DNA from: Apibacter raozihei
Lineage (GTDB): Bacteria; Bacteroidota; Bacteroidia; Flavobacteriales; Weeksellaceae
Reading direction: 5' to 3'
DNA length: 64,000 nucleotides
NCBI RefSeq assembly: GCF_004014855.1
Contig: NZ_CP034930.1
Span: 1,674,001 to 1,738,000 of the forward strand
Position 1 is the stretch's first letter. The number at the start of each line of letters is the position of its first letter. The notes beneath the pieces were generated by a model. It saw only the letters and a program-made list of their open reading frames with translations, ran no database searches and was not told the DNA's origin. The translations under genes and the position numbers were made by a program. Below, piece by piece: positions 17,507-26,549 of the stretch.

Positions 17507-18187
17507 ATGAAAAAGAAACTGGTTGTTTTAACCGGAGCGGGTATTAGTGCGGAAAGTGGTTTAAGTACATTTAGAGATTCCGGAGGTCTATGGGAAAAAT
17601 ATGATATATCAGAAGTAGCCTCTATAAAAGGATGGTTTAAAAATCCTAAACTCGTATTAGATTTCTATAATATGAGAAGATCCGAACTTAAAGATCATCA
17701 ACCCAATCAGGCACATTATCTGTTAAAAGAACTGGAATCTGAATATAATGTTTATATCATTACTCAAAATGTAGACAATTTTCATGAACGAGCTGGTTCC
17801 ACTAACATACTTCATCTTCACGGCGAACTTAATAAGGTAAGAAGTGAAACCAATGAATCGCTGGTATATGAAACGCTCGAAGAAATTCAATTAGGCCAGT
17901 TGGCAGAAGATGGCGGACAGCTTCGTCCGGATATAGTTTGGTTTGGCGAAGCCGTACCTAAAATGGAAGAAGCAATACAAATTGCTCAAACGGCAGATAT
18001 TTTTATGGTTATAGGCACGTCACTTCAGGTATATCCTGCTGCATCCTTATTAGATTACGTTCCTGCTTCAGCCCCCATATATGTAATTGATCCGAACTCG
18101 TTCGACTCACCTTTAGGTAGAGAAGTTACATTTATTCAGGAGCCTGCCACCAAAGGATTGCAGTCGGTGAAAAGTCTCATGGTTTAA
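17507..18187 (+). CDS. cobB: Sir2-family NAD-dependent protein deacylase, zinc-less, likely desuccinylase type
   Basis: Removes acyl groups from lysines using NAD. The 226-residue protein has GAGISAESGLSTFRDSGGLW (NAD site), TQNVDNFHERAG, catalytic His105 in LHLHGEL, and the WFGEAVP and GTSLQVYPAA motifs. Tyr54 and Arg57 in FYNMRR match the Y-x-x-R pair that in E. coli CobB and SIRT5 binds succinyl or malonyl groups. The four cysteines that normally hold structural zinc are missing; the protein contains no cysteine at all, and the zinc module is replaced by VRSETNESLVYETLEEIQLG. The fold elements on both sides are intact, so it should be active. Confidence 0.9.
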   Translation: MKKKLVVLTGAGISAESGLSTFRDSGGLWEKYDISEVASIKGWFKNPKLVLDFYNMRRSELKDHQPNQAHYLLKELESEYNVYIITQNVDNFHERAGSTNILHLHGELNKVRSETNESLVYETLEEIQLGQLAEDGGQLRPDIVWFGEAVPKMEEAIQIAQTADIFMVIGTSLQVYPAASLLDYVPASAPIYVIDPNSFDSPLGREVTFIQEPATKGLQSVKSLMV

Positions 18188-18335
18188 AAAAATTAAACGG
18201 TTTTAAATACAAAAACTATAGAATAATATAAATTTTTTATCTTACATGTGTTTAAGAACAAGTAAATAAGCAATTGTATTACAAATTAAAATCAATTTTA
18301 TCGTTAAAGATTCTTTTTTGATTAATTATTATCGT

Positions 18336-18343
18336 TACATTTG
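18336..18343 (+). promoter_or_regulatory. -7 element for the PepSY-like gene
   Basis: TACATTTG fits TAnnTTTG. Transcription would start near 18350, which supports the second ATG (18373) rather than 18355 as the translation start. Confidence 0.45.
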
Positions 18344-18372
18344 TTTATAAACCTATGAATTGCAATACATAT

Positions 18373-18858
18373 ATGAAAAAGTTCATTTATTCTATAGTCG
18401 CTTTAGTTTTATCTACAGTTACATTTGCTGAAAATGTAAAAGATCAGGCTTTAAAAGCAGTAGAAAACCCTGAAATATCTGTTAAATCAGCTAAAATTCC
18501 TATGTATGTGCAAATTCTTGTAGGAGAGCATTTAGGTGGAGTGGTTAATTTGAAACGTATATCAAAAGGAGCTTCTATTTTAAAATTGTCAACATTTAAT
18601 GGTCTTAATGTAGAAATAGCACATAAAAACAACACTATAAAAAAAATTAAATCATCCAAAGAATCAGTACCTGTTCAATTACTAACCTATTTTCCCGGAG
18701 AAGTCAGTAATTTAATAACTTCACAATTCACCGGTTGGGAACTAACTGAAATTGCATCAAGTCAGAACGGATACGAAGTAGAATTAAAGAAATTAAAACA
18801 AAAAATTCATCTGAAGTTCGATTCCTCAGGTTTCTGTCATTATACGCAGTACAGATAA
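18373..18858 (+). CDS. Exported PepSY-like (DUF2874-like) protein
   Basis: From the ATG at 18373 this is 161 residues with a normal signal peptide (MKKFIYSIVALVLSTVTFAENV). An ATG six codons earlier (18355) would add MNCNTY in front and is less likely given the promoter position. The second half (VPVQLLTYFPGEVSNLITSQFTGWELTEI...YEVELKKLKQKIHLKFDSSGF) matches the pattern of PepSY-like DUF2874 domains, in which strands lead to a F-D-x-x-G end. Such proteins are periplasmic and of unknown role. The family call is from the pattern only. Confidence 0.6.
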   Translation: MKKFIYSIVALVLSTVTFAENVKDQALKAVENPEISVKSAKIPMYVQILVGEHLGGVVNLKRISKGASILKLSTFNGLNVEIAHKNNTIKKIKSSKESVPVQLLTYFPGEVSNLITSQFTGWELTEIASSQNGYEVELKKLKQKIHLKFDSSGFCHYTQYR

Positions 18859-18940
18859 TATATAAGCAGAGATATTGTTATATCAGAAATCTAAGTCACA
18901 TTATTTTTTAGTAGTTAATTTCTAATATTCTCATAAATAA

Positions 18941-21700
18941 TTGGTTAAATCAGATGTTATAAAAAAGTTTACTTTTCTGTTGTTTTTATTTTTACTAACA
19001 GAGCAGTTTGTCTTTGCAAAAAATTTACAGGAAATTCAGGTACCGGTTTCTAAAACCGGTTCAGATTCCTTAATTATAATCAACGGGCAACTTTTAGATA
19101 AAGAAACTGTGCTTCCGGTACGTAAAACAGCGAATATCCGTGTATATAATTATTCAGGAGATTTTATTAAAGAAACCAATACGGATAGTACAGGATTATT
19201 TAGTTTTAATTTAAAAAAAGGAGATTATTTAATTAAAGTTAAGTTAGACAATTACAAAGAATTTAATGGGAAATTGAAAGTAATTAAATTTAATGCAAAT
19301 AACTTATTTATAGCTTATCTCACCTCAAACAAAAGTCAAAAAGAAGAAAACTATGACTCAGAAAACGATTCGTCAGTTCTCATAGGAAACATTATAATAA
19401 CAGCAAAAAAATCTAAGATTATAATGAAAGGAGATACCATTCAGTATGACGCATCTCAATATAAAGTAAGGAAAGGCTCTCTTCTTCAGGAACTTTTAAG
19501 AAAAGTGCCGGGGCTCACCATAGATAAAAACGGTAATATTAAAGCTAACGGCAAACCGGTACATAAGATATTAATTGATGGAAGACAGTTTTTTGATAAT
19601 GACATCCATTTAGCGTTGACCAATTTACCTTCTGATATGGTGAAAAGTATAGAGCTTTATAAAGAATCTTCAGACTTATCTAAAATAACAGGAATAAAAG
19701 AAGGTGACGGAAATCAGGTTCTTAATCTTAATGTGAAAGAAGAGTATAAGAACAATCTTTTTGGAAATGTTTCAGCAGGATATGGAAGTGATAAGCATTA
19801 TAATTATAAAACCCTGCTTAACTATTTAGGAAAAACCACACAAATTTCTTTGTTAGGCGATGCAAATAATACTAATGGAAGTTTAGATGATATTGAGTCT
19901 TACTCTGATAATGGAGAAGGAATTATTTCCGAACGGACTATAGGATTAAATGGGACTTATGAAAATAAAAATAAATTAAAAGTTGAAAGCAATCTTCTTT
20001 ATAATGAAGAAATAAACCGGTTGACCAGTACCGAAAATACCCGGTATTTCTTATCAGACGAAGAAAGAACTTCGCATAACTTCTCCCTGGATAAACAAGA
20101 GCAAAAAAATACTTCTTTTGGAATTAATCTTAGTTCGGAATCAAAATCAAATTTAACATTGTTTATGCGCTTATCCGGAAATCATCAGGAAAAAGAAGCA
20201 AAGACTTTGTTTGAAAGTCAGACTTTCTCTAATTTAAATAACACTACCCGAGAAAATTCGGAATCTAAAATATCAGGAATAGCCAATGAACTTAGAGGTT
20301 CTCTTACACTTGGATGGAAGCTTAACGAAAAAGGCAGGACTTTAAGTCTTTCATTAGACGGTGATTATAATCACGAAAAAGAAGATGGAAATCAAAAATC
20401 ACAAACTTTTTATGATGCTGATAGCTCAGAAGTAGAAATGGATCAACAGCTTGTTTCCAAAAATCAGACATCAGGATATAATGCAACAATCTCTTATACA
20501 GAACCTATCGGAAAAAAAAGTATCTTTATGGCTTCCTATGCTTTTCAAAGAATGGATGTAGAAAGAAATTATAAGGCATTAAACAAAAATGATGAAGGAA
20601 TATATGCCAGACTTGATTCTGTTTATACAAGAGAATCAGAATCCTATTTCAACAAACAAAACATTCAGCTTAATTTTCAGACAGTATATGATAAATTTGA
20701 ATATGCTCTTGGAGTTAATGCAGAACCTACAGAATCTGGAAAAAAAATACACATAGGTAGCTATACGATTCAGAAAATGAATCAGAAAATAATTAACTAT
20801 TCCACCTTTGGAAGATTCCAATATAATCCTAAAAAAAACAAAGTTTTTAAATTCAACTATTTCGGCAATGTTACCCAGCCCGGATTTGAACAGATAACTA
20901 AAGATACCACAACTATTAGTCCAACAAACAAAAATTATGGAAATCCCGATCTCAAAGCTACATCATCCAATAATTTTGATTTTGTATATCAAAAAACAAA
21001 TCTAAATTCCGGAAGATTTTTCTCTATTATCGGGAATCTGAACTATATTTCCAATCAGATAGTAAGTTATACTTTTATAGACAAATTAGGTAATACGGCG
21101 AGTACATACAAAAATGTGAATGGTAATTGGGGAGGAAACCTGAATGGCAGCTATAATTTCCCTGTAAAACAAACGGACCTTACACTTGAATTCAGCTTGG
21201 GAAGTTCCTATCAGAGACAATTGGCATTTATGAATGACCAAAAAAACATTACAGATGACTATAGTGTTAATTCATCTATATCCATAGATTATAATCCCGG
21301 AGACTTATTATTAAATCTTACCGGTTTTTATCAAAATAAAAGAACAGAAAATAATCTGTCGTCAGTTTCAAACCTTAAAATTACTTCCTGGGGAATTACC
21401 AATCTCGTACAATGGGATCTTCCATTTGACATACAGTTTCAAAACTATATTAGCTATCTTTACGACCATGGATATTCATCCAATGTTCAAAAAGAAAAAA
21501 TACTTTGGAATATGGCTATTTCAAAATCATTTTTAAAAGGAGGAAAAGGTGAATTAAGACTACAGCTTTACGATATTCTTAATAAAAGAAACAATATTAT
21601 GCGCGTAATTAACGGAAATCAGGTTTCAGATATACAGAGTCAGGTTTTAAAACGCTATTTTTTACTAAGTTTTATTTACAGGCTCGGTATCTCAGGCTAA
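18941..21700 (+). CDS. Outer-membrane beta-barrel protein, TonB-receptor-like with carboxypeptidase-regulatory domain
   Basis: A 919-residue outer-membrane protein: signal peptide (hydrophobic FTFLLFLFLLTEQFVFA), a carboxypeptidase-regulatory-like beta sandwich at about 45-125 (INGQLLDKETVLPVRKTANIRVYNYSGDFIKETNTDSTGLFSFNLKKGDY), a plug-like region at about 150-270 (LLQELLRKVPGLTIDKNGNIKANGKPVHKILIDGRQFF), then a long run of barrel strands. This is the TonB-dependent-receptor-like group with an OMP_b-brl_3-type barrel, common in Bacteroidetes; no TonB box is obvious. The start is TTG, directly after an in-frame TAA; an ATG nearby is out of frame. The substrate is unknown. Confidence 0.82.
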   Translation: MVKSDVIKKFTFLLFLFLLTEQFVFAKNLQEIQVPVSKTGSDSLIIINGQLLDKETVLPVRKTANIRVYNYSGDFIKETNTDSTGLFSFNLKKGDYLIKVKLDNYKEFNGKLKVIKFNANNLFIAYLTSNKSQKEENYDSENDSSVLIGNIIITAKKSKIIMKGDTIQYDASQYKVRKGSLLQELLRKVPGLTIDKNGNIKANGKPVHKILIDGRQFFDNDIHLALTNLPSDMVKSIELYKESSDLSKITGIKEGDGNQVLNLNVKEEYKNNLFGNVSAGYGSDKHYNYKTLLNYLGKTTQISLLGDANNTNGSLDDIESYSDNGEGIISERTIGLNGTYENKNKLKVESNLLYNEEINRLTSTENTRYFLSDEERTSHNFSLDKQEQKNTSFGINLSSESKSNLTLFMRLSGNHQEKEAKTLFESQTFSNLNNTTRENSESKISGIANELRGSLTLGWKLNEKGRTLSLSLDGDYNHEKEDGNQKSQTFYDADSSEVEMDQQLVSKNQTSGYNATISYTEPIGKKSIFMASYAFQRMDVERNYKALNKNDEGIYARLDSVYTRESESYFNKQNIQLNFQTVYDKFEYALGVNAEPTESGKKIHIGSYTIQKMNQKIINYSTFGRFQYNPKKNKVFKFNYFGNVTQPGFEQITKDTTTISPTNKNYGNPDLKATSSNNFDFVYQKTNLNSGRFFSIIGNLNYISNQIVSYTFIDKLGNTASTYKNVNGNWGGNLNGSYNFPVKQTDLTLEFSLGSSYQRQLAFMNDQKNITDDYSVNSSISIDYNPGDLLLNLTGFYQNKRTENNLSSVSNLKITSWGITNLVQWDLPFDIQFQNYISYLYDHGYSSNVQKEKILWNMAISKSFLKGGKGELRLQLYDILNKRNNIMRVINGNQVSDIQSQVLKRYFLLSFIYRLGISG

Positions 21701-21735
21701 TAATCCCATATATTTAATAGCAATCATACAACTGG

Positions 21736-22134
21736 CTATATTTTTTTGTCTTTGCTTTTAGATCCTATAAATTGTAAAGAATTGATGACTATTTCTGCAG
21801 TCGCTTTATTAGTAGCTAAAGGAACATTATGTAAATCACATAACCGAAGCAGCATATTGACATCAGGTTCATGAGGATGTTTACCCAGCGGATCTCTGAA
21901 AAAGATCACTAAATCGGTTAGACCGTCCACTACACGGGCGGCAATTTGTGCATCTCCCCCTAAAGGTCCGGACTTAAACTTTTTAACTTCTAGTCCCGCT
22001 TCTTCAACAAAAGAACCCGTGGTACCTGTTGCAATTAAATTAACATTATGCTGTTTTAAAACCTTTAAGTGAGACATTAAAAAAGCCACCATATCAGCTT
22101 TTCGTCCATCGTGGGCTATTATCGCTATTTCCAT
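21736..22134 (-). CDS. mgsA: Methylglyoxal synthase
   Basis: Converts dihydroxyacetone phosphate to methylglyoxal, a bypass of lower glycolysis used under phosphate limitation or sugar stress. The 132-residue protein has the family motifs [33 protein letters not shown] with a catalytic Asp, and [37 protein letters not shown]. Length matches the family. It converges with the barrel gene and has a TATCTTTG box on its own strand at 22159-22166. Confidence 0.94.
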   Translation of the reverse strand: MEIAIIAHDGRKADMVAFLMSHLKVLKQHNVNLIATGTTGSFVEEAGLEVKKFKSGPLGGDAQIAARVVDGLTDLVIFFRDPLGKHPHEPDVNMLLRLCDLHNVPLATNKATAEIVINSLQFIGSKSKDKKI

Positions 22135-22158
22135 TAACGTTTGATATTATTATCTATT

Positions 22159-22166
22159 CAAAGATA
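22159..22166 (-). promoter_or_regulatory. -7 element for mgsA
   Basis: Minus strand reads TATCTTTG, 25 bases before the mgsA start; a minus-strand TTG at 22191-22193 is 24 bases away. Confidence 0.5.
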
Positions 22167-22250
22167 ACTAAAAACCTTGTATCCATCTATCAAAATGAGT
22201 AATTAATCACTTTTATAGATAAATACTAATGCGTTTCGTAACTTATTTTT

Positions 22251-22258
22251 TATCTTTG
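22251..22258 (+). promoter_or_regulatory. -7 element for the GlmU-like gene
   Basis: TATCTTTG, 26 bases before the start codon at 22284. No TTG at -33. Confidence 0.5.
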
Positions 22259-22283
22259 AACAAGTAATAGAAATATTAGTATA

Positions 22284-23447
22284 ATGAATATTATCCTGTT
22301 TGATGGAAATGAATATTCTGATTTACTACCTCTGACCTTTACCCGTCCGGTGGCAGAACTCAGAATGGGAATCTTAACCTTTACAGAACGATGGAAAAAA
22401 ATACTTCAGACTGAAAAAGTTTCCTTTTTGACCCGAAAATATCTATCCGCAAAATATCCGGTTTGTATAGAAGATAACAATTGGTTTATAAATCCGGCTT
22501 ACTTTCCAAATTTGGAGCTTATACTTTCAATAAAAAATCTGCAAAAAGGAGAATCACTTTTCTCTGAAGGTGAATTGATTGCATCAAATCTTTCCTATGA
22601 AGACTTTATATCCGGAAATTTTGGCAGGAAAGTTGAGATAAGCCCCGGGAGTTTTCATATACAGTATCCCTGGGATTTGTTTAGTTATAACAGGCAGGCA
22701 ATATCCTATGATTTTTCACTGATTACTCAGGGAAGAAATTCCCTTCAGTTATCCGATACTGTTAAAATTATTGGAGATCCTACACGGATTTTTGTTGAAG
22801 AAGGAGTGCTCGCAGAGCATGTAATTTTAAACACCCGAGAAGGCGAGATTTACTTAGGTAAAAATGCTGAAATTATGGAAGGTTCCATGATTAGAGGTTC
22901 TCTGGTTATGTGTGAAGGAGCTAAAATTCATATGGGCTCTAAAGTGTATGGTGGGACAACTATAGGACCTTATTCCAAAATTGGAGGAGAGGTAAACAAT
23001 GTTGTTATTACCGGGTACTCCAACAAAGGGCATGAAGGTTTTTTGGGTAATTCCGTATTGGGTGAATGGTGCAATCTTGGGGCAGATACCAATTCTTCCA
23101 ATATGAAAAATAATTATGCGGAAGTAAAATGCTGGAATTACACGAAACAGGGATTTATTAAAACTGGATTGCAGTTTGCTGGGCTAATTATGGGAGATCA
23201 TTCCAAAGCGGCTATAAGCACACAGTTTAATACCGGTACCGTAGTAGGTGTTTCTGCCAATATATTTGTTGCAGGTTTTCCTCCGCATCTTATTAAATCT
23301 TTTTCATGGGGTGGAAAATCGGAAAGTCCCTTGTTTCAGATAAACAAAGCTTTCGAAGTTGCTGAGCGAGCTATGATGAGGAGAGGAGCGGAGTTAACAG
23401 AAACAGATAAGCAGATTTTAACCTATATATATGAGGAACTTATTTAA
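22284..23447 (+). CDS. GlmU-like sugar nucleotidyltransferase/left-handed beta-helix protein
   Basis: A 387-residue protein of the Bacteroidetes GlmU-like family. The N-terminus (MNIILFDGNEYSDLLPLTFTRPVAELRMGILTFTERW) is a reduced nucleotidyltransferase-type domain with the TRP.AELR signature, and the C-terminal half (about 170-350) is a left-handed beta-helix with hexapeptide-like repeats (VKIIGDPTRIFVEEGVLAEHVIL; AEIMEGSMIRGSLVMCEGAKIHMGSKVYGGTTIGPYSKIGG). It is distinct from true GlmU. A role in sugar-nucleotide metabolism is plausible, but the substrate is not known. Confidence 0.78.
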   Translation: MNIILFDGNEYSDLLPLTFTRPVAELRMGILTFTERWKKILQTEKVSFLTRKYLSAKYPVCIEDNNWFINPAYFPNLELILSIKNLQKGESLFSEGELIASNLSYEDFISGNFGRKVEISPGSFHIQYPWDLFSYNRQAISYDFSLITQGRNSLQLSDTVKIIGDPTRIFVEEGVLAEHVILNTREGEIYLGKNAEIMEGSMIRGSLVMCEGAKIHMGSKVYGGTTIGPYSKIGGEVNNVVITGYSNKGHEGFLGNSVLGEWCNLGADTNSSNMKNNYAEVKCWNYTKQGFIKTGLQFAGLIMGDHSKAAISTQFNTGTVVGVSANIFVAGFPPHLIKSFSWGGKSESPLFQINKAFEVAERAMMRRGAELTETDKQILTYIYEELI

Positions 23448-23527
23448 TTTTATACTAAATGTTTAAAATTATTTCGAAAAAATTTAAGAACAGGGCATTT
23501 ATGTCAAATTTCATACAGTTAAATTTT

Positions 23528-23554
23528 TTGTAACAAAAAAAAATCATAAATTTG
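23528..23554 (+). promoter_or_regulatory. Promoter of the probable capnine synthesis pair
   Basis: TTG (23528-23530) and TAAATTTG (23547-23554) with 16 bases between, 45 bases before the first start. Confidence 0.5.
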
Positions 23555-23598
23555 CCCCTTAAAATTAATTATAAAAATTAATAAAAGAATTGAATAGA

Positions 23599-24627
23599 AT
23601 GGCTGGAACTTACAATAATGTTCTTGAGTTAATTAACAATACGCCGTTAGTTCGCTTGAATAAAGTAACAGAAGGGATGAAGGGTGAGTTTTTTGCAAAA
23701 CTCGAATGCTATAATCCCGGACATTCAACTAAAGACAGAATTGCACTTCATATTATTGAGAATGCTGAAAAACAAGGACTGTTACAACCCGGAGCCACAA
23801 TTGTGGAAACCACTTCCGGTAATACAGGCTTTTCAATTGCCATGGTTAGCATTGTCAAAGGATATAAATGTATTTTAGCCGTTAGTGATAAGACCAAACC
23901 TGAAAAGATTTCTTTTTTAAAAGCAATGGGTGCCAAAGTGTATCTTTGCCCTGCGAATGTACCTGCCGATGATCCCAGATCATATTATGAGGTTGCCAAA
24001 CGCATTGCAGCAGAAACACCGAATTCCATTTATATTAATCAGTACTTTAATAAAGAAAATACAGAATCACATTATTTAACTACCGGACCCGAAATTTGGG
24101 ATCAGACTCAGGGAAGAATTACTCACCTGATAGGATGTACCGGAACAGGAGGAACGCTTAGCGGTGCCGCTCAGTTTTTAAAAGAAAAAAATCCTGATAT
24201 TAAGATTATCGGCGTAGATGCCGTAGGCTCAGTGCTGAAAAAATATTTTGAAACAGGAGAGCTGGATCCTAATGAAATTCGACCGTATCAGATAGAAGGT
24301 TTAGGTAAAAACCTGATTCCCGAAGCATTAGATTTTTCCGTTATCGATGAATATGTGAAAGTTTCTGACGAGCCTAGTGCTTACGCTACCCGTGAGCTTG
24401 CTCTTAAAGAAGCTATGATGGTCGGTTATACCAGTGGAGCCAGCTTAACAGCAGCCCGTCAGATTGCCGATAGTTTCGATGAAAACTCCGTAGTAGTATT
24501 AATATTTCCTGACCATGGATCCCGTTATATGACTAAAGTTTTTAGTGATGACTGGATGAAGGCCCAGGGATTCGTAACTAGCCGTTTAAACGGTCTGGAA
24601 TCTCACGCTACGGTAGAAAAAGTATAA
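23599..24627 (+). CDS. Probable cysteate synthase (PLP enzyme, cysteine-synthase fold)
   Basis: A 342-residue fold-type II PLP enzyme with the schiff-base Lys in [13 protein letters not shown], the phosphate loop TSGNTGFS and the [18 protein letters not shown] glycine loop. By family alone this is cysteine synthase. The gene lies 17 bases before a serine-palmitoyltransferase-like gene, and that pairing is the arrangement reported for capnine (sulfonolipid) synthesis in Bacteroidetes, where the first enzyme makes L-cysteate from O-phosphoserine and sulfite (named CapA there, to my memory). Ordinary cysteine synthase remains possible. I chose ATG 23599 rather than TTG 23590, since [20 protein letters not shown] is a normal family start. 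Confidence 0.72.
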   Translation: MAGTYNNVLELINNTPLVRLNKVTEGMKGEFFAKLECYNPGHSTKDRIALHIIENAEKQGLLQPGATIVETTSGNTGFSIAMVSIVKGYKCILAVSDKTKPEKISFLKAMGAKVYLCPANVPADDPRSYYEVAKRIAAETPNSIYINQYFNKENTESHYLTTGPEIWDQTQGRITHLIGCTGTGGTLSGAAQFLKEKNPDIKIIGVDAVGSVLKKYFETGELDPNEIRPYQIEGLGKNLIPEALDFSVIDEYVKVSDEPSAYATRELALKEAMMVGYTSGASLTAARQIADSFDENSVVVLIFPDHGSRYMTKVFSDDWMKAQGFVTSRLNGLESHATVEKV

Positions 24628-24644
24628 CAAATACATTTTAATCA

Positions 24645-25892
24645 ATGGATATTTTTGATAGAATAAAAAACCATCCGGGACCGCTGGAAAAATATGCGGA
24701 ATATGCGGAAGGAGAATATATTTTCCCAGTTTTAGAAGGCGAAATTAGCCCGAGAATGAAATTCAAAGGGAAAGAAATGATCGTTTGGAGCATCAATGAC
24801 TATCTAGGATTGGCTAACCATCCTGAAGTTAGAAAAACAGATGCCGAAGGAGCTAAAGATTACGGTATGGCTTATCCTATGGGAGCACGGGCTATGTCGG
24901 GACAAACTCCTCAGCATGCCGAACTAGAAAGACAATTAGCTGAGTTTGTTAATAAAGAAGCCGCTTATTTGTTGAATTTCGGATATCAGGGAATGCTTTC
25001 CATTATTGATACCATGGTTTCTAAAAATGATGTGATTGTGTATGATGTTGATAGCCATGCCTGTATAGTAGACGGAGTACGTCTTCATTTCGGTAAAAGA
25101 TTTACCTATCAGCATAACGATATTGCAAGCCTTGAAAAAAACCTTCAAAGAGCAGAAAAAAATGCTTCCGAAAGTGGAGGAGGTGTTTTGGTTATTACCG
25201 AAGGAGTCTTTGGTATGCGTGGAGAACAAGGGAAATTAAAAGAAATCATTGAACTTAAAAAGAAATATAATTTCCGTTTATTAGTTGATGATGCTCATGG
25301 ATTCGGAACCTTAGGTAAAACAGGTGCCGGTGCAGGAGAAGAGCAAGGTTGTCAGGACGGTATTGATATATACTTTTCTACCTTTGCGAAGTCTATGGCC
25401 GGAATCGGAGCTTTTGTAGCAGGTGATAAAGAAATCATTAAATATCTTAAATATAACCTTCGTTCACAAATTTTTGCTAAATCATTACCTATGCCTATGG
25501 TACTAGGAGCTTTAAAAAGACTGGAATTATTAAAAAATAAACCAGAGCTTAAAGCAAAACTATGGCACAATGTAAATAAACTGCAATCCGGATTAAAAGA
25601 AAGAGGATTCAATATAGGAAATACGAATACTTGTGTAACTCCGGTATATTTACAGGGAGATCCTATGGAGGCCACCTTCCTTATTAAAGATTTACGAGAA
25701 TTTTATGGGATTTTTACCAGTGTAGTAGTATACCCTGTAATTCCTAAAGGAATGATTTTATTACGTTTAATTCCTACAGCTTCTCATTCAGATCAGGATA
25801 TTGACGAAACTTTAGCTGCTTTTGAAGCGGTTAGAGATAAATTAGTTGACGGAACATATAAAAAACTATCTGAACATATACAGATAGATTAA
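24645..25892 (+). CDS. Probable cysteate-fatty acyltransferase (alpha-oxoamine synthase family)
   Basis: A 415-residue PLP enzyme of the serine palmitoyltransferase/2-amino-3-ketobutyrate CoA ligase family: NDYLGLANHPEV, DVDSHACIVDGVRL (cofactor-stacking His), TEGVFGMRGEQGKL, VDDAHGFGTLGKTG, and the PLP Lys in TFAKSMAGIGAF. These enzymes condense an amino acid with an acyl thioester, losing CO2. Being 17 bases after a probable cysteate synthase, it is best read as the enzyme that makes 3-ketocapnine from cysteate; homologues are needed for sulfonolipids and gliding in Flavobacterium johnsoniae. Serine palmitoyltransferase for sphingolipids is the alternative. Confidence 0.78.
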   Translation: MDIFDRIKNHPGPLEKYAEYAEGEYIFPVLEGEISPRMKFKGKEMIVWSINDYLGLANHPEVRKTDAEGAKDYGMAYPMGARAMSGQTPQHAELERQLAEFVNKEAAYLLNFGYQGMLSIIDTMVSKNDVIVYDVDSHACIVDGVRLHFGKRFTYQHNDIASLEKNLQRAEKNASESGGGVLVITEGVFGMRGEQGKLKEIIELKKKYNFRLLVDDAHGFGTLGKTGAGAGEEQGCQDGIDIYFSTFAKSMAGIGAFVAGDKEIIKYLKYNLRSQIFAKSLPMPMVLGALKRLELLKNKPELKAKLWHNVNKLQSGLKERGFNIGNTNTCVTPVYLQGDPMEATFLIKDLREFYGIFTSVVVYPVIPKGMILLRLIPTASHSDQDIDETLAAFEAVRDKLVDGTYKKLSEHIQID

Positions 25893-25907
25893 TTATAGAA
25901 AAATATA

Positions 25908-25950
25908 TATAAAGAAAAAGCTCCTGAATATCAGGAGCTTTTTCTTTATA
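25908..25950. terminator. Bidirectional terminator, perfect 20-bp stem
   Basis: Arms 25908-25927 and 25931-25950 are exact reverse complements with a 3-base loop (core CTCCTGA/TCAGGAG, A/T-rich flanks). It sits between the convergent acyltransferase and dtd genes. Confidence 0.92.
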
Positions 25951-26019
25951 CATTTTAGAGAATTAAAATCAGACAGTTACCCTATTTAATAAGAGCACTG
26001 AATAAAAATTAACGAAAAC

Positions 26020-26472
26020 TTATTCCCGTTGATGTGAATCTATGAAAAGGGTCACCGGACCGTCATTTAGTAAATGTACTTTCATATCTGCTCCAAAAAC
26101 GCCACATTCTACGGACTGGTTTAGGATTTCTTCTAATTTTGCTTTAAATTGTTCATACATAGAATTAGCAAAATCAGGACCTGAAGCACGTATGTAACTG
26201 GGACGGTTGCCTTTTTTAGTGGAAGCAAACAGGGTGAATTGACTGATAAGCAAGAGTTGTCCCTTTACGTCCTGAACAGACAGATTCATAACTCCATACT
26301 CATCATTAAAAATTCTCAGATTACTGATTTTCTGCGTCAACCAGATTATATCTTCCTGCGTATCAGAATCTTCAATGCCTAACAGGATTAGTAAACCTTG
26401 CTCGATACAGCCTTTTATTTCATTATCAACTTTTACTGATGCTTCGCTTACGCGTTGTATTATAACTCTCAT
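26020..26472 (-). CDS. dtd: D-aminoacyl-tRNA deacylase
   Basis: Frees tRNA from wrongly attached D-amino acids and glycine. The 150-residue protein has the start MRVIIQRVSEASVKVD, the SQFTLFASTKKGNRPSYIRA active-site stretch, and the cross-dimer GPVTLFIDS motif, which carries the conserved Gly-cisPro. Size matches the family. It is last in a four-gene minus-strand run after gcvT (77-base gap). Confidence 0.95.
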   Translation of the reverse strand: MRVIIQRVSEASVKVDNEIKGCIEQGLLILLGIEDSDTQEDIIWLTQKISNLRIFNDEYGVMNLSVQDVKGQLLLISQFTLFASTKKGNRPSYIRASGPDFANSMYEQFKAKLEEILNQSVECGVFGADMKVHLLNDGPVTLFIDSHQRE

Positions 26473-26549
26473 AGTTTGAAAATCTTCTCCGGAAAACAGA
26501 AAATAATAGAATGTATTCGTGTTCCGGAGAAAACATATGTATTTTAAAA

